DNA of 35,385 nt. It comes from Candidatus Bacteroides merdigallinarum. Its GTDB lineage: Bacteria > Bacteroidota > Bacteroidia > Bacteroidales > Bacteroidaceae. The DNA is taken from positions 1 through 35,385 of the forward strand of contig DXBX01000061.1 in assembly GCA_019116285.1 (NCBI GenBank). The letters run 5' to 3'. Below are positions 15,783-24,043 of this stretch, piece after piece; the stretch's first letter is position 1, and every line of letters starts with the position of its first letter. The notes under the pieces were generated by a model. It searched no databases. It was given only the letters and a program-made list of their open reading frames with translations, and was not told where the DNA came from. The position numbers were made by a program, and so were the translations under genes.

Positions 15783-15813
15783 TTGCTTTTCTTGCAACAA
15801 CATCGTACATTTG
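15783..15813 (+). promoter_or_regulatory. Promoter of the nucleoside permease operon
   Basis: TTG (15783-15785) and TACATTTG (15806-15813) with a 20-base spacer, 52 bases before the permease ATG. It lies downstream of the small RNA terminator, so the operon has its own start. Confidence 0.75.
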
Positions 15814-15865
15814 TACAATCTTACAAAAACAAAAAGCCATAGACCTTTAAAAACAACGATTCAAC

Positions 15866-17116
15866 ATGACAAGTATCCGGATAAGACTAACGGCCATGCA
15901 ATTCCTGCAGTTCTTCGTGTGGGGCGCCTGGCTCATTTCATTGGGTGGCTACATGGGTAGCAAACTTCACTTCGAAGGCGGAGAAATCGGTGCCATTTTT
16001 GCAACGATGGGCATAGCAGCCCTTTTCATGCCCGGCCTGACAGGTATCATTGCCGACAAATGGGTCAACGCCGAGCGATTGTATGGCCTGCTGCACCTGA
16101 TAGGAGCCGGCGCCTTGTTTTACGCCTCTACCGCCACCGGCTACCAGCAGATGTATTGGGCCATGTTGCTCAATATGCTGGCGTATATGCCTACGCTCTC
16201 GCTGGCAAATACTGTGTCATACAATGCTTTGGAGAAATACAAGATGGATTTGGTGAAAGACTTCCCGCCCATCCGCGTATGGGGCACCGTAGGCTTCATC
16301 TGCGCCATGTGGGTGGTGGACCTGACCGGCTTCAAGAGCAGCGCCACCCAGCTTTACGTGGCAGCTACGGCGGCAGTCCTGTTGGGATTGTACTCCTTCA
16401 CGCTTCCTCCTTGTCCCCCGACGCGCAATGAACAGAAGACACTGCTTTCCGCCTTCGGGCTGGATGCGTTGGTATTGTTCAAACAACGGAAGATGGCCAT
16501 TTTCTTTCTGTTTTCCATGCTGTTAGGCGCAGCCTTACAGATTACAAATACCTACGGAGATCTGTTCCTGGGCTCTTTTGCCAGCATACCGGAATATGCG
16601 GATTCGTTCGGTGTGAAACACTCCGTCATCCTGCTTTCTATCTCGCAAATGAGCGAGACGTTGTTCATCCTGGCCATCCCTTTCTTCCTGCGACATTTCG
16701 GTATCAAGCGCGTCATGCTCATCAGCATGCTGGCGTGGGTATTCCGCTTCGGCCTCTTCGGGCTGGGGAATCCGGGCGACGGGCTTTGGATGCTTATCCT
16801 ATCCATGATTGTCTACGGAATGGCCTTTGATTTCTTCAATGTGTCCGGTTCCTTATTCACGGAGATGGAAGCCCATCCGGGTATCCGGGCCAGTGCACAA
16901 GGTCTGTTCTTCATGATGACCAACGGCATCGGTGCCTTCGTGGGCGGATATGCCAGCGGTGCCGTAGTGGATATGTTCTCGGTCTACGCCGAAGGCGGCG
17001 GACTGATCAGCCGCGAATGGACTCCCATCTGGATGATTTTTGCCGCTTATGCATTGGCCATTGGCATACTATTTGCAGTGGTATTCCGCTATAAGCATAC
17101 ACCCGGAAAGGAGTAA
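15866..17116 (+). CDS. nupG: NupG/XapB-like nucleoside:H+ symporter (MFS)
   Basis: 416 residues with about 12 membrane helices, as in NupG, which brings nucleosides in with protons across the inner membrane. The N-terminus (MQFLQFFVWGAWLISLGGYM) and the segment DFFNVSGSLFTEMEAHPGIRA are typical of the nucleoside:H+ symporter family. First gene of a six-gene operon that otherwise holds unrelated functions. The next ATG is two bases after its stop. Confidence 0.88.
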   Translation: MTSIRIRLTAMQFLQFFVWGAWLISLGGYMGSKLHFEGGEIGAIFATMGIAALFMPGLTGIIADKWVNAERLYGLLHLIGAGALFYASTATGYQQMYWAMLLNMLAYMPTLSLANTVSYNALEKYKMDLVKDFPPIRVWGTVGFICAMWVVDLTGFKSSATQLYVAATAAVLLGLYSFTLPPCPPTRNEQKTLLSAFGLDALVLFKQRKMAIFFLFSMLLGAALQITNTYGDLFLGSFASIPEYADSFGVKHSVILLSISQMSETLFILAIPFFLRHFGIKRVMLISMLAWVFRFGLFGLGNPGDGLWMLILSMIVYGMAFDFFNVSGSLFTEMEAHPGIRASAQGLFFMMTNGIGAFVGGYASGAVVDMFSVYAEGGGLISREWTPIWMIFAAYALAIGILFAVVFRYKHTPGKE

Positions 17117-17118
17117 CT

Positions 17119-17685
17119 ATGAACGACAGAAAGAAAGTTGAACTACAGGTATCCAGCCTCAGCAACAGCCAGACGCAAGGCGGCGCTTTTATCCTACAGC
17201 TTACCGAAGTCGGCACGCGACGTAGCTTCCCCATCGTCATCGGCGTTGCGGAAGCACAGGCTATCATGCTTGAATTGCGGGGACTTAATCCGCCCCGCCC
17301 GCTGACCTATGTGTTGTTTGCCTCGGTGTTGCAAGCCTTGGACGTCCGCTTGCTACGCGTCCTTATCTATAAAATAGAAAACGGAGTGTTCTACTCCTAT
17401 TTATATTTACGTTCCGGTGCACTGATGCTCCGCGTGGATTCGCGCACAAGTGATGCCATAGCCATGGCATTGCGCATGAAAGCACCCATCCTTATTTACG
17501 AGGACCTGCTGAACGAAGAAAACATGTCAAACTATGCCAAGTATGCAAGCAGCTATACCGGCAACTTCACCGCAAACGCCGCATGGTTGGAAGAGGCTTT
17601 GCAAAAAGCCATCGAAGAAGAGAACTATGAACAAGCAGCCGTCCTGCGCGACCAACTGAAGCATCTGAAAGAACCTAAGAGCTGA
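17119..17685 (+). CDS. Bifunctional nuclease-domain protein with UVR motif
   Basis: 188 residues. The first 130 or so form a BFN (DUF151) domain: FPIVIGVAEAQAIMLELRG, RPLTYVLF, and the SRTSDAIAMALRMKAPILI motif. The C-terminus is a UvrB/UvrC-type helix pair (LEEALQKAIEEENYEQAAVL) that usually mediates protein contacts. In characterised homologues the BFN domain has been linked to RNase/DNase activity; that is family knowledge, not visible here. AAAGGAG lies just upstream of the ATG. It sits between nupG and rsmE with gaps of two and seven bases. Confidence 0.9.
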   Translation: MNDRKKVELQVSSLSNSQTQGGAFILQLTEVGTRRSFPIVIGVAEAQAIMLELRGLNPPRPLTYVLFASVLQALDVRLLRVLIYKIENGVFYSYLYLRSGALMLRVDSRTSDAIAMALRMKAPILIYEDLLNEENMSNYAKYASSYTGNFTANAAWLEEALQKAIEEENYEQAAVLRDQLKHLKEPKS

Positions 17686-17692
17686 CCCACTT

Positions 17693-18391
17693 ATGCATAT
17701 CTTTTACACCCCCGACATACAGACATCCCATGAGCTGCCCGAAGAAGAGGCGGCTCACGCCATCCGTGTACTGCGCCTCCAAGCCGGCGACGAAGTAACC
17801 CTGACCGACGGCATCGGCAACTTCTATCGTGCCCGCATCAGCCTCGTGGCGCACAAACGTTGCCTGGTGGACATACTGGAAACCCAACCCCAGCCCCCGC
17901 TGTGGAGCGGACACCTGCACATTGCCCTGGCACCCACCAAGAACATGGACCGCACGGAGTGGTTTGCCGAGAAGGCCACAGAAATCGGCATCGATGAAGT
18001 GACCTTCCTGAACTGCCGCTATTCCGAACGCAAGGTACTCAAGACGGAGCGCATCGCCAAAATCCTGGTATCGGCCGTCAAACAGTCCCTCAAGGCACGC
18101 GTGCCCCGACTGAACGAGATGACCGACTTCAAGACCTTCATCCGGCAACCTTTCCAAGGCCAGAAATTCATCGCCCACTGTCATGAGGGGAAGAAAACGC
18201 CCTTGAAGGACCTTGTGCATAAGGGCGAGGAAACCACGGTGCTCATCGGACCGGAAGGTGACTTCAGCGAAGAGGAAGTGCGGCTGGCCGAGGAAGCCGG
18301 CTTCATTCCCATCAGCCTGGGGCCCTCACGCCTACGGACGGAGACGGCTGCCTTGGTAGCCTGCCACATCCTGAACTTACAAAACCAATAA
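17693..18391 (+). CDS. rsmE: 16S rRNA (uracil-1498-N3)-methyltransferase
   Basis: 232 residues, normal for RsmE, which methylates U1498 of 16S rRNA with SAM. Family motifs are LAPTKNMDRTEWFAEKATEI, the trefoil-knot SAM loop LIGPEGDFSEEEV, and SLGPSRLRTETAAL at the C-terminus. The N-terminus gives a PUA-like domain (HAIRVLRLQAGDEVTLTDG). Third gene of the operon starting at 15866. Confidence 0.95.
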   Translation: MHIFYTPDIQTSHELPEEEAAHAIRVLRLQAGDEVTLTDGIGNFYRARISLVAHKRCLVDILETQPQPPLWSGHLHIALAPTKNMDRTEWFAEKATEIGIDEVTFLNCRYSERKVLKTERIAKILVSAVKQSLKARVPRLNEMTDFKTFIRQPFQGQKFIAHCHEGKKTPLKDLVHKGEETTVLIGPEGDFSEEEVRLAEEAGFIPISLGPSRLRTETAALVACHILNLQNQ

Positions 18392-18403
18392 ATACCTACG
18401 GAC

Positions 18404-19936
18404 ATGAAAAAGATTCTCATCCCCGCATTGGCCGCCCTGCTGTTGCTGGCCAGCGCCTGCTCGCAAAAAGCCGAGTACACCCACGCCATCCCGGCAGACG
18501 TGACCTTCATCAGCTCCGTCAACCTATCCATGTTGTCAGAAAAAGCCGGCTTGGGCGACAACGATAACCAAGCCCTCCTGCAAAAGATCAAAGAAAGCCT
18601 GAAGAATGAAGTGGACGCTGCCACCTATAACTATATGGGAACCCTGTTGGATGACCCCGCCCAATCGGGCATTGACCTGGAGGCTCCTGTCTACCTGTTC
18701 GCAAGCAAGGCCTTGCGAAATGGCAGTTTCATTGCCAAGGTGGCTGACAAAGGCAACGTACAAACCCTAGTGGAAACCCTTCAGAAAGAAGGAGGAAAAA
18801 CGGAAGAGAAGGAGAACTATACCCTTGTACACACCGGCGACGGACTGTTGCTGGGTTACAACGAGTCCCTCATCTTCTGCCTCGGACAGCAAACCGGCCC
18901 GCAACTCCCTGCCTACAAAGATAGCCTGACCGCCTGGATGCAACAAGCAGAAGCCCAAAGCTTCGCCTCCCACCCCGAATTCAAACAGATGCAGGCACAG
19001 AAAGGCGACATCAAAGCCATCTACTCCTACGCCAGCCTGCCCAAGAGCTACATGGCCATCACCGGCTACCGGATGCCCAAGGGACTGAACTTGAAAGACC
19101 TGCGATTCATCATGGGACTCTCCTTCGAGAAAGGGAGCATCGACCTGCACCTGAACTATTATACAGAAAACGAACAAATCAAAGCCCTACTGGCCAAACA
19201 GGCGCAAGTCTATCGCCCCATCAAGAACACGTTCATAGATTATTTCCCGCAATCCACCCTACTGCTCGTCAATGCCGGACTGAACGGCACCGCCCTGTAT
19301 GACCTCCTGCTGGAGATGACGCCGATGGGCGAGGAACTCTCCGCCAAGGATGCAGAGGTCGTCAAGCAACTGCTATCCATGTTCGAGGATGATTTCACCT
19401 TCGGAATGGTCAATTTCACCCTGAACAAGCTCCCCTCCCTGCTGGCTTACGCCACGGTCAAGGACGCCGCACCGCTGAAAACCCTGCTGGACACCCCCGG
19501 GCTAAAGAAGCAACTGGGCCGAGGCAATGACATCGTACAGCTGGATGAAGACCGATACGTATGGAAATCCCGCAACTTCAACCTTTTCTTCGGTGTACAA
19601 GACAAGCAGTTCTACGCCACCAACGACGAATTGCTGTATAGGGACCTCTTCAAGAAATGCGACCCATCGGTAGCCCAAAACGAGTATGCTGCCGACATGA
19701 AAGGGAAAAACGGATTTGCCGTCATCGACGTGGAAGCTGTCTGCCAACTGCCCATCGTCAAGATGCTGTCCGGCATGGGAGGCAATAAATACGCGGCTGT
19801 GCTGACTGTATTGGACCACATCGCTTACCTGAAGAGCGAAAGCAGCGAGACCGGAAACTACGTTACCCTGCAACTGAAGGACCAAGACACCAACGCCCTG
19901 AAGCAAATCGTCGAACTGGCCAAGGCCGCTCTCTGA
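18404..19936 (+). CDS. DUF4836 family lipoprotein
   Basis: 510 residues. Signal peptide with lipobox ASAC (Cys19), then a large soluble body that begins with AIPADVTFISSVNLSML, typical of DUF4836, a Bacteroidales family of unknown function. The periodic strand-helix make-up suggests a repeated alpha/beta fold. It lies 12 bases after rsmE and six before an ABC ATPase gene, followed by an FtsX-like permease. This could mean the lipoprotein is a client or partner of that transporter; this is inference from position only. Confidence 0.82.
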   Translation: MKKILIPALAALLLLASACSQKAEYTHAIPADVTFISSVNLSMLSEKAGLGDNDNQALLQKIKESLKNEVDAATYNYMGTLLDDPAQSGIDLEAPVYLFASKALRNGSFIAKVADKGNVQTLVETLQKEGGKTEEKENYTLVHTGDGLLLGYNESLIFCLGQQTGPQLPAYKDSLTAWMQQAEAQSFASHPEFKQMQAQKGDIKAIYSYASLPKSYMAITGYRMPKGLNLKDLRFIMGLSFEKGSIDLHLNYYTENEQIKALLAKQAQVYRPIKNTFIDYFPQSTLLLVNAGLNGTALYDLLLEMTPMGEELSAKDAEVVKQLLSMFEDDFTFGMVNFTLNKLPSLLAYATVKDAAPLKTLLDTPGLKKQLGRGNDIVQLDEDRYVWKSRNFNLFFGVQDKQFYATNDELLYRDLFKKCDPSVAQNEYAADMKGKNGFAVIDVEAVCQLPIVKMLSGMGGNKYAAVLTVLDHIAYLKSESSETGNYVTLQLKDQDTNALKQIVELAKAAL

Positions 19937-19942
19937 TCCGTT

Positions 19943-20587
19943 ATGGACGAAATCCGCCTGCAACAGGTACTGCCCCGCGTCTTTTCCACGCGGGACAGCA
20001 TCTCCTCCGACATCTGGCACCGCGACCTCACCTTCCGCAAGGGGGAGCGGTGTCTGATAGAAGCGGCTTCGGGCACCGGTAAGTCCTCGCTGTGCAGTTA
20101 TCTCTACGGCTACCGACGTGACTATGAGGGTATCATCACCTTTGACGGAAAGAATATCCGCGCCCTCGACACCGCCGGATGGACCGCCTTGCGCCGTCGT
20201 TCCCTCAGCCTGCTGTTCCAGGAACTGCGCCTCTTCCCCGAACTGACCGCCTTAGAAAACGTGCTGCTGAAGAACCGCCTGACCGGGCATAAGACCCGCC
20301 GGGAGATTCTAAATCTGTTCGAGGCAGCCGGCATCGCCGACAAGGCCGACGAACGGACCGACACCTTGTCTTTCGGTCAGCAACAACGCGTAGCCTTCAT
20401 CCGCTGCCTGTGCCAGCCTTTCGACTTTATCCTGCTGGACGAACCTGTCAGCCACCTGGACGAAAACAATGCGCAAGTCCTGGCCCGCCTGCTGGACGAA
20501 GAAGCCACACGCCAAGGAGCCGGCATCCTCATCACCTCCATCGGCAAACAACTCCCATTGGCCTACGACCACACGTATAAACTCTGA
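19943..20587 (+). CDS. LolD-like ABC transporter ATP-binding protein with atypical motifs
   Basis: 214 residues, short for the LolD/MacB class. The Walker A site reads AASGTGKSS, with Ala where Gly is usual. The Q-loop is FQELRLFPELTALENV, close to LolD. The signature is LSFGQQQRVA and Walker B is FILLDEP with D-loop SHLDE. The usual switch histidine is missing: the strand after the D-loop reads ILITSIGKQ. It probably pairs with the permease gene five bases downstream. With these changes it may hydrolyse ATP slowly or work as a regulator; that is inference. Confidence 0.87.
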   Translation: MDEIRLQQVLPRVFSTRDSISSDIWHRDLTFRKGERCLIEAASGTGKSSLCSYLYGYRRDYEGIITFDGKNIRALDTAGWTALRRRSLSLLFQELRLFPELTALENVLLKNRLTGHKTRREILNLFEAAGIADKADERTDTLSFGQQQRVAFIRCLCQPFDFILLDEPVSHLDENNAQVLARLLDEEATRQGAGILITSIGKQLPLAYDHTYKL

Positions 20588-20592
20588 GCATT

Positions 20593-21795
20593 ATGAACAG
20601 ACTGGTATGGAAACTCCTGCGCCGACACGTCAGCATCGGCCAACTGACCGGCTTCTTCCTGGCCAACCTCTTCGGCATGACCATCGTGCTGTTGGCCGTA
20701 CAAGCCTACGCTGACCTCCGCCCCATGCTGACCGGCGGCAACAGTTTCTTGAAACAAGACTACCTCATTGCAGGCAAGAAGGTGGGCACGCTGGGCAGTC
20801 TTATGGGCAAGAACAGCGTCTTCATACCGGAAGAAATCGAAGACCTGCGGCGACAACCCTTCACCGTCAAAGTGGGCTGCTTCACGCCCTCGCTCTTCCA
20901 TGTCTCCGCCGGCATGGGCATCCGGGGAACCGGCGTGGACCTCAGCACGGAAATGTTCTTCGAGGCCGTGCCGGATGAGTTCATCGACGCCGACCTCAGC
21001 CGGTGGCACTACGACGAGAGCACGCGCACCATTCCCATCATCATCCCGCGCAACTACCTGAACTTGTATAACTTCGGCTTTGCCGAAAGCCGCGGACTGC
21101 CCAAACTGTCCGAAGGACTGAGCGGACTGTTGCGCATGGACATCACCCTGCGCGGCAACGGACGCACCGAACACTACAAAGGACGCATCGTCGGCTTCTC
21201 CAACCGGCTGAACACCATCCTGGTGCCGCAAGCCTTCATGGAAGAAACCAACCGTACCCTGGCTCCGGGACAACAAGCGCAACCTTCGCGCCTCATCCTC
21301 GAAGTGGGCAATCCGGCAGACGAAGCCATCGCCCGCTACTTTCAACAAAAGAATTACGAAACCGAGGGCGATGCGCTGGACGACGGCAAGACAGCCTGGT
21401 TCCTGCGTTTGCTGACCGGTGTCGTGCTGGCCATCGGACTGGTCATCAGTCTGCTGTCATTCTATCTGCTGCTGCTCAGCATCTTCCTGCTGCTGCAGAA
21501 GAACGCCACCAAACTGGAAAACCTGCTGCTCATCGGCTACAGCCCTGCCCAAGTGGCCCTGCCCTACCACCTGCTGGCCATCGGACTGAACCTGGCAAGC
21601 CTTATTTCCGCCGTTCTCTGCGTGACAGGGCTGCGCACGGCCTATATGGACAGCCTGCGACGCCTCTTCCCCACCGTGGAAACAGGCGGACTATTGCCTT
21701 GCCTGCTGACAGGAGGCATATTACTCTTGCTCATCGCCGTACTCAACACCAGTATTATCCGAAGAAAGGTTCTGACTATCAATCGTTTGAAATAG
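20593..21795 (+). CDS. FtsX/MacB-like ABC transporter permease
   Basis: 400 residues. One N-terminal membrane helix (about 18-40) is followed by a soluble periplasmic domain to about 270 and three C-terminal helices (about 275-385), the four-helix plan of MacB/LolC/FtsX permeases. These mechanotransmission-type transporters move lipoproteins or peptides, or drive periplasmic enzymes, rather than import solutes. It follows its ATPase by five bases and ends the operon that starts at 15866. The DUF4836 lipoprotein two genes upstream is a candidate partner. Confidence 0.85.
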   Translation: MNRLVWKLLRRHVSIGQLTGFFLANLFGMTIVLLAVQAYADLRPMLTGGNSFLKQDYLIAGKKVGTLGSLMGKNSVFIPEEIEDLRRQPFTVKVGCFTPSLFHVSAGMGIRGTGVDLSTEMFFEAVPDEFIDADLSRWHYDESTRTIPIIIPRNYLNLYNFGFAESRGLPKLSEGLSGLLRMDITLRGNGRTEHYKGRIVGFSNRLNTILVPQAFMEETNRTLAPGQQAQPSRLILEVGNPADEAIARYFQQKNYETEGDALDDGKTAWFLRLLTGVVLAIGLVISLLSFYLLLLSIFLLLQKNATKLENLLLIGYSPAQVALPYHLLAIGLNLASLISAVLCVTGLRTAYMDSLRRLFPTVETGGLLPCLLTGGILLLLIAVLNTSIIRRKVLTINRLK

Positions 21796-21816
21796 AAGTA
21801 GGAAAGGTAAGGGCAT

Positions 21817-21839
21817 AAAAAAAGGGCTCCGCTGAGCCC
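21817..21839 (-). terminator. Terminator of small RNA copy 2
   Basis: 6-bp GC stem (21824-21829 with 21834-21839), four-base loop, then seven T on the minus strand. Confidence 0.8.
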
Positions 21840-21877
21840 AACCTTTGTTAACCTTAAAATCTAATACCATGAAAAAC
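21817..21877 (-). ncRNA. Small RNA, copy 2 of a repeated family
   Basis: About 60 bases on the minus strand, predicted from the promoter at 21884-21914 to the T tract at 21817-21823. It shares with copy 1 (15656-15725) the promoter box, the identical GTGTTTTTCATGGTATTAG, and then AAGGTTAACAAAGGTTGGG. The terminator stem GGGCTC/GAGCCC is unrelated in sequence to that of copy 1. It lies antisense past the end of the permease operon, starting 21 bases after that stop codon. Confidence 0.75.
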
Positions 21878-21883
21878 ACGGTG

Positions 21884-21914
21884 CAAAGGTACGTACTTTC
21901 CCGATACCTGCAAA
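21884..21914 (-). promoter_or_regulatory. Promoter of small RNA copy 2
   Basis: TTTG (21911-21914) and TACCTTTG (21884-21891) with a 19-base spacer on the minus strand. Confidence 0.8.
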
Positions 21915-21981
21915 TTTTTCCCTAAGAATTCTTTCAATCTAAAGAATCTTTAACAGATATTCATCCCTATTGTCTTAATTA

Positions 21982-22038
21982 CGGCCGGGTACCGACGAAC
22001 GCGCTCGTCGGCTCCCGCGCTCGTGCTCGCCGGTACCG
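21982..22038. repeat. GC-rich palindromic intergenic element, copy B
   Basis: GGTACC at 21988-21993 and 22032-22037 bracket a GC-rich middle with the 16-mer shared with copy A (21992-22007) and a perfect CGACGA/TCGTCG hairpin (21993-21998 with 22005-22010). It lies between small RNA copy 2 and the miaA promoter. Confidence 0.75.
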
Positions 22039-22094
22039 AAGAACAAATGCCGAAAAAAACAGCAGGCAGCGCACAAACCTATCCGATTTTGCGC

Positions 22095-22102
22095 TATCTT
22101 TG
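22095..22102 (+). promoter_or_regulatory. -7 box of the miaA operon
   Basis: TATCTTTG 36 bases before the miaA ATG; no clear -33 TTG. Confidence 0.65.
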
Positions 22103-22137
22103 TGACCGTAATACCGTAATAAAGGACAAGAATAACC

Positions 22138-23094
22138 ATGCCGGACTACGACTTGATAGCCATACTGGGTCCCACCGCCTCGGGCAAGACAACCCTGGCC
22201 GTCGCCCTGGCCGACAGGCTGGGCGGGGAAATCATCAGCGCTGACTCACGCCAGGTGTACCGTCGCATGGACCTGGGCACGGGTAAGGACCTGAAGGATT
22301 ACATCGTCAACGGACGGCCAATCCCCTACCACCTCATCGACATTGCCGAGCCGGGCACCAAATACAACGTATTCGAGTACCAGCGCGACTTCCTCCAAGC
22401 CTATGACGACATCAAAGCCAGGAGGCGGATGCCCGTGGTCTGTGGAGGCACCGGACTGTACCTCGAAGCCGTGCTGAGCGGTTACCGCCTGCTGCCCGTG
22501 CCGGAAAACCCGGCGCTGCGCGCCGCCTTGGCCGACAAATCGTTGGAGGAGCTGACCGAACTGCTGAAGGGCTACAAGACCCTGCATAACACCACCGACG
22601 TGGACACGCCCAAACGCGCCATCCGCGCCATCGAGATCGAGGAATACTACCGCCACGCCCCCGTGGAGGAGCGTTCCTTCCCCACGCTGAAAAGCCTCAT
22701 CATCGGTGTCAGCATCGACCGGGACGAACGCCGCGCCCGCATCAGCCGCCGCCTACGCCAACGGCTGGACGAAGGCATGGTGGACGAAGTACGCCGCCTG
22801 CTGGACGAGGGCATCGCACCGGACGACCTGACCTATTACGGACTGGAATACAAGTACCTGACCCTCTACACCACGGGCCGCATGTCCTACGACGAGATGG
22901 TGCGCCAACTGGAGATAGCCATCCACCAGTTCGCCAAACGGCAGATGACCTGGTTCCGCGGCATGGAACGGCGCGGACACGTCATACACTGGATTGACGC
23001 CTTGCTACCCACAGGCCAACAGGTGGACGCCATCCTGCGACTGCTGCGACAAGCCCCGGCGTCTCCACAGCCTGAACCACAAATACAGAGTTGA
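22138..23094 (+). CDS. miaA: tRNA dimethylallyltransferase
   Basis: 318 residues. It adds a dimethylallyl group to A37 of tRNAs reading U-initial codons. The P-loop is LGPTASGKTT, followed by ISADSRQVYRRMDLGTGKD, VPVVCGGTGLYLEAVL-like strands (MPVVCGGTGLYLEAVL here), the switch PKRAIRAIEI, and FAKRQMTWFRG near the end. The segment GTGKDLKDY replaces the GTAKP of the common form, so this resembles the second MiaA type I recall in Bacteroidetes, which often carry two paralogues. First gene of a three-gene operon; the lipid kinase ATG is two bases after its stop. Confidence 0.93.
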   Translation: MPDYDLIAILGPTASGKTTLAVALADRLGGEIISADSRQVYRRMDLGTGKDLKDYIVNGRPIPYHLIDIAEPGTKYNVFEYQRDFLQAYDDIKARRRMPVVCGGTGLYLEAVLSGYRLLPVPENPALRAALADKSLEELTELLKGYKTLHNTTDVDTPKRAIRAIEIEEYYRHAPVEERSFPTLKSLIIGVSIDRDERRARISRRLRQRLDEGMVDEVRRLLDEGIAPDDLTYYGLEYKYLTLYTTGRMSYDEMVRQLEIAIHQFAKRQMTWFRGMERRGHVIHWIDALLPTGQQVDAILRLLRQAPASPQPEPQIQS

Positions 23095-23096
23095 CT

Positions 23097-24023
23097 ATGA
23101 ACAAGGAACAAAAGAAATGGGGCATCATCTACAACCCCAAGGCCGGCACCCGCAAAGTGCAGAAACGCTGGCAAGAAATCAAGGAATACATGGACAAGCT
23201 GGGCGTGGCCTACGACTACGTACAGTCCGAAGGCTTCGGCTCGGTGGAACGCCTGGCCGGCATCCTGGCCGACAACGGCTACCGCACCATCGTCGTCGTA
23301 GGAGGAGACGGAGCCTTGAACGACGCCATCAACGGCATCATGAACTCACAGGCCGAGCAGAAGGAGGACATCGCCTTGGGCATCATTCCCAACGGCATTG
23401 GCAACGACTTTGCCAACTATTGGGAAATCGGCGACGAATACCGCGAGGCGGTGGATTGCCTCGTCCGCGGACGCCGCCGACGGATAGACGTGGGCACGTG
23501 CAGCTACTACGACGGACAGAAACACGTGACGCGCTACTTCCTCAACGCCATCAACATCGGCCTGGGAGCCAGGATTGTGAAGATCACCGACCAGTGCAAA
23601 CGCTTCTGGGGCGTGAAATACCTGTCGTACTTCATGGCCTTCCTCTCGCTCATCTTCGAGCGCAAGCTCTATCGCATGCACCTGAAGATCAACGACGAGC
23701 ACATCCGTGGCCGCATCATGACCGTCTGTATCGGCAGTGCCACGGGCTACGGACAGGTGCCCAGTGCCGTACCCTACAACGGCTGGCTGGACGTCTCCAT
23801 CATCCATCGGCCGGAACTGCGCCAGCTGTGGGGCGGCCTGTGGATGCTCATCCAGGGGCGCATCCTGAACCACAAGCTGGTGAAACCCTTCCGCACCCGC
23901 CAGGTGAAGGTGCTCCGCGCCCGCAACGCCGTGGTGGACCTGGACGGACGCATCCTGCAAGAACGGCATTTCCCGCTGAATATTGGGATTCTGCACGAAG
24001 CGATTACACTGATTATTCCATAA
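23097..24023 (+). CDS. Diacylglycerol/lipid kinase family protein
   Basis: 308 residues from the ATG at 23097; an in-frame TTG six bases earlier overlaps the miaA stop and is a poorer start. The DAGK catalytic domain is clear: IIYNPKAGTRK, VVVGGDGALNDAINGI and LGIIPNGIGNDFA. The C-terminal half is the beta-sandwich usual for YegS/BmrU-like kinases. It phosphorylates a lipid head group, probably diacylglycerol or a sphingoid/undecaprenol-type lipid; the sequence does not decide. Sits between miaA and kdsA, with kdsA 20 bases downstream. Confidence 0.9.
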   Translation: MNKEQKKWGIIYNPKAGTRKVQKRWQEIKEYMDKLGVAYDYVQSEGFGSVERLAGILADNGYRTIVVVGGDGALNDAINGIMNSQAEQKEDIALGIIPNGIGNDFANYWEIGDEYREAVDCLVRGRRRRIDVGTCSYYDGQKHVTRYFLNAINIGLGARIVKITDQCKRFWGVKYLSYFMAFLSLIFERKLYRMHLKINDEHIRGRIMTVCIGSATGYGQVPSAVPYNGWLDVSIIHRPELRQLWGGLWMLIQGRILNHKLVKPFRTRQVKVLRARNAVVDLDGRILQERHFPLNIGILHEAITLIIP

Positions 24024-24043
24024 TAATAACCCTACAACATACA

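Noticed and set aside
22994..24043. In-frame open extension upstream of kdsA through the lipid kinase region
   Set aside because: The extension is an Arg/His-rich shadow of miaA and the lipid kinase. Only from 24044 does it read as KdsA.
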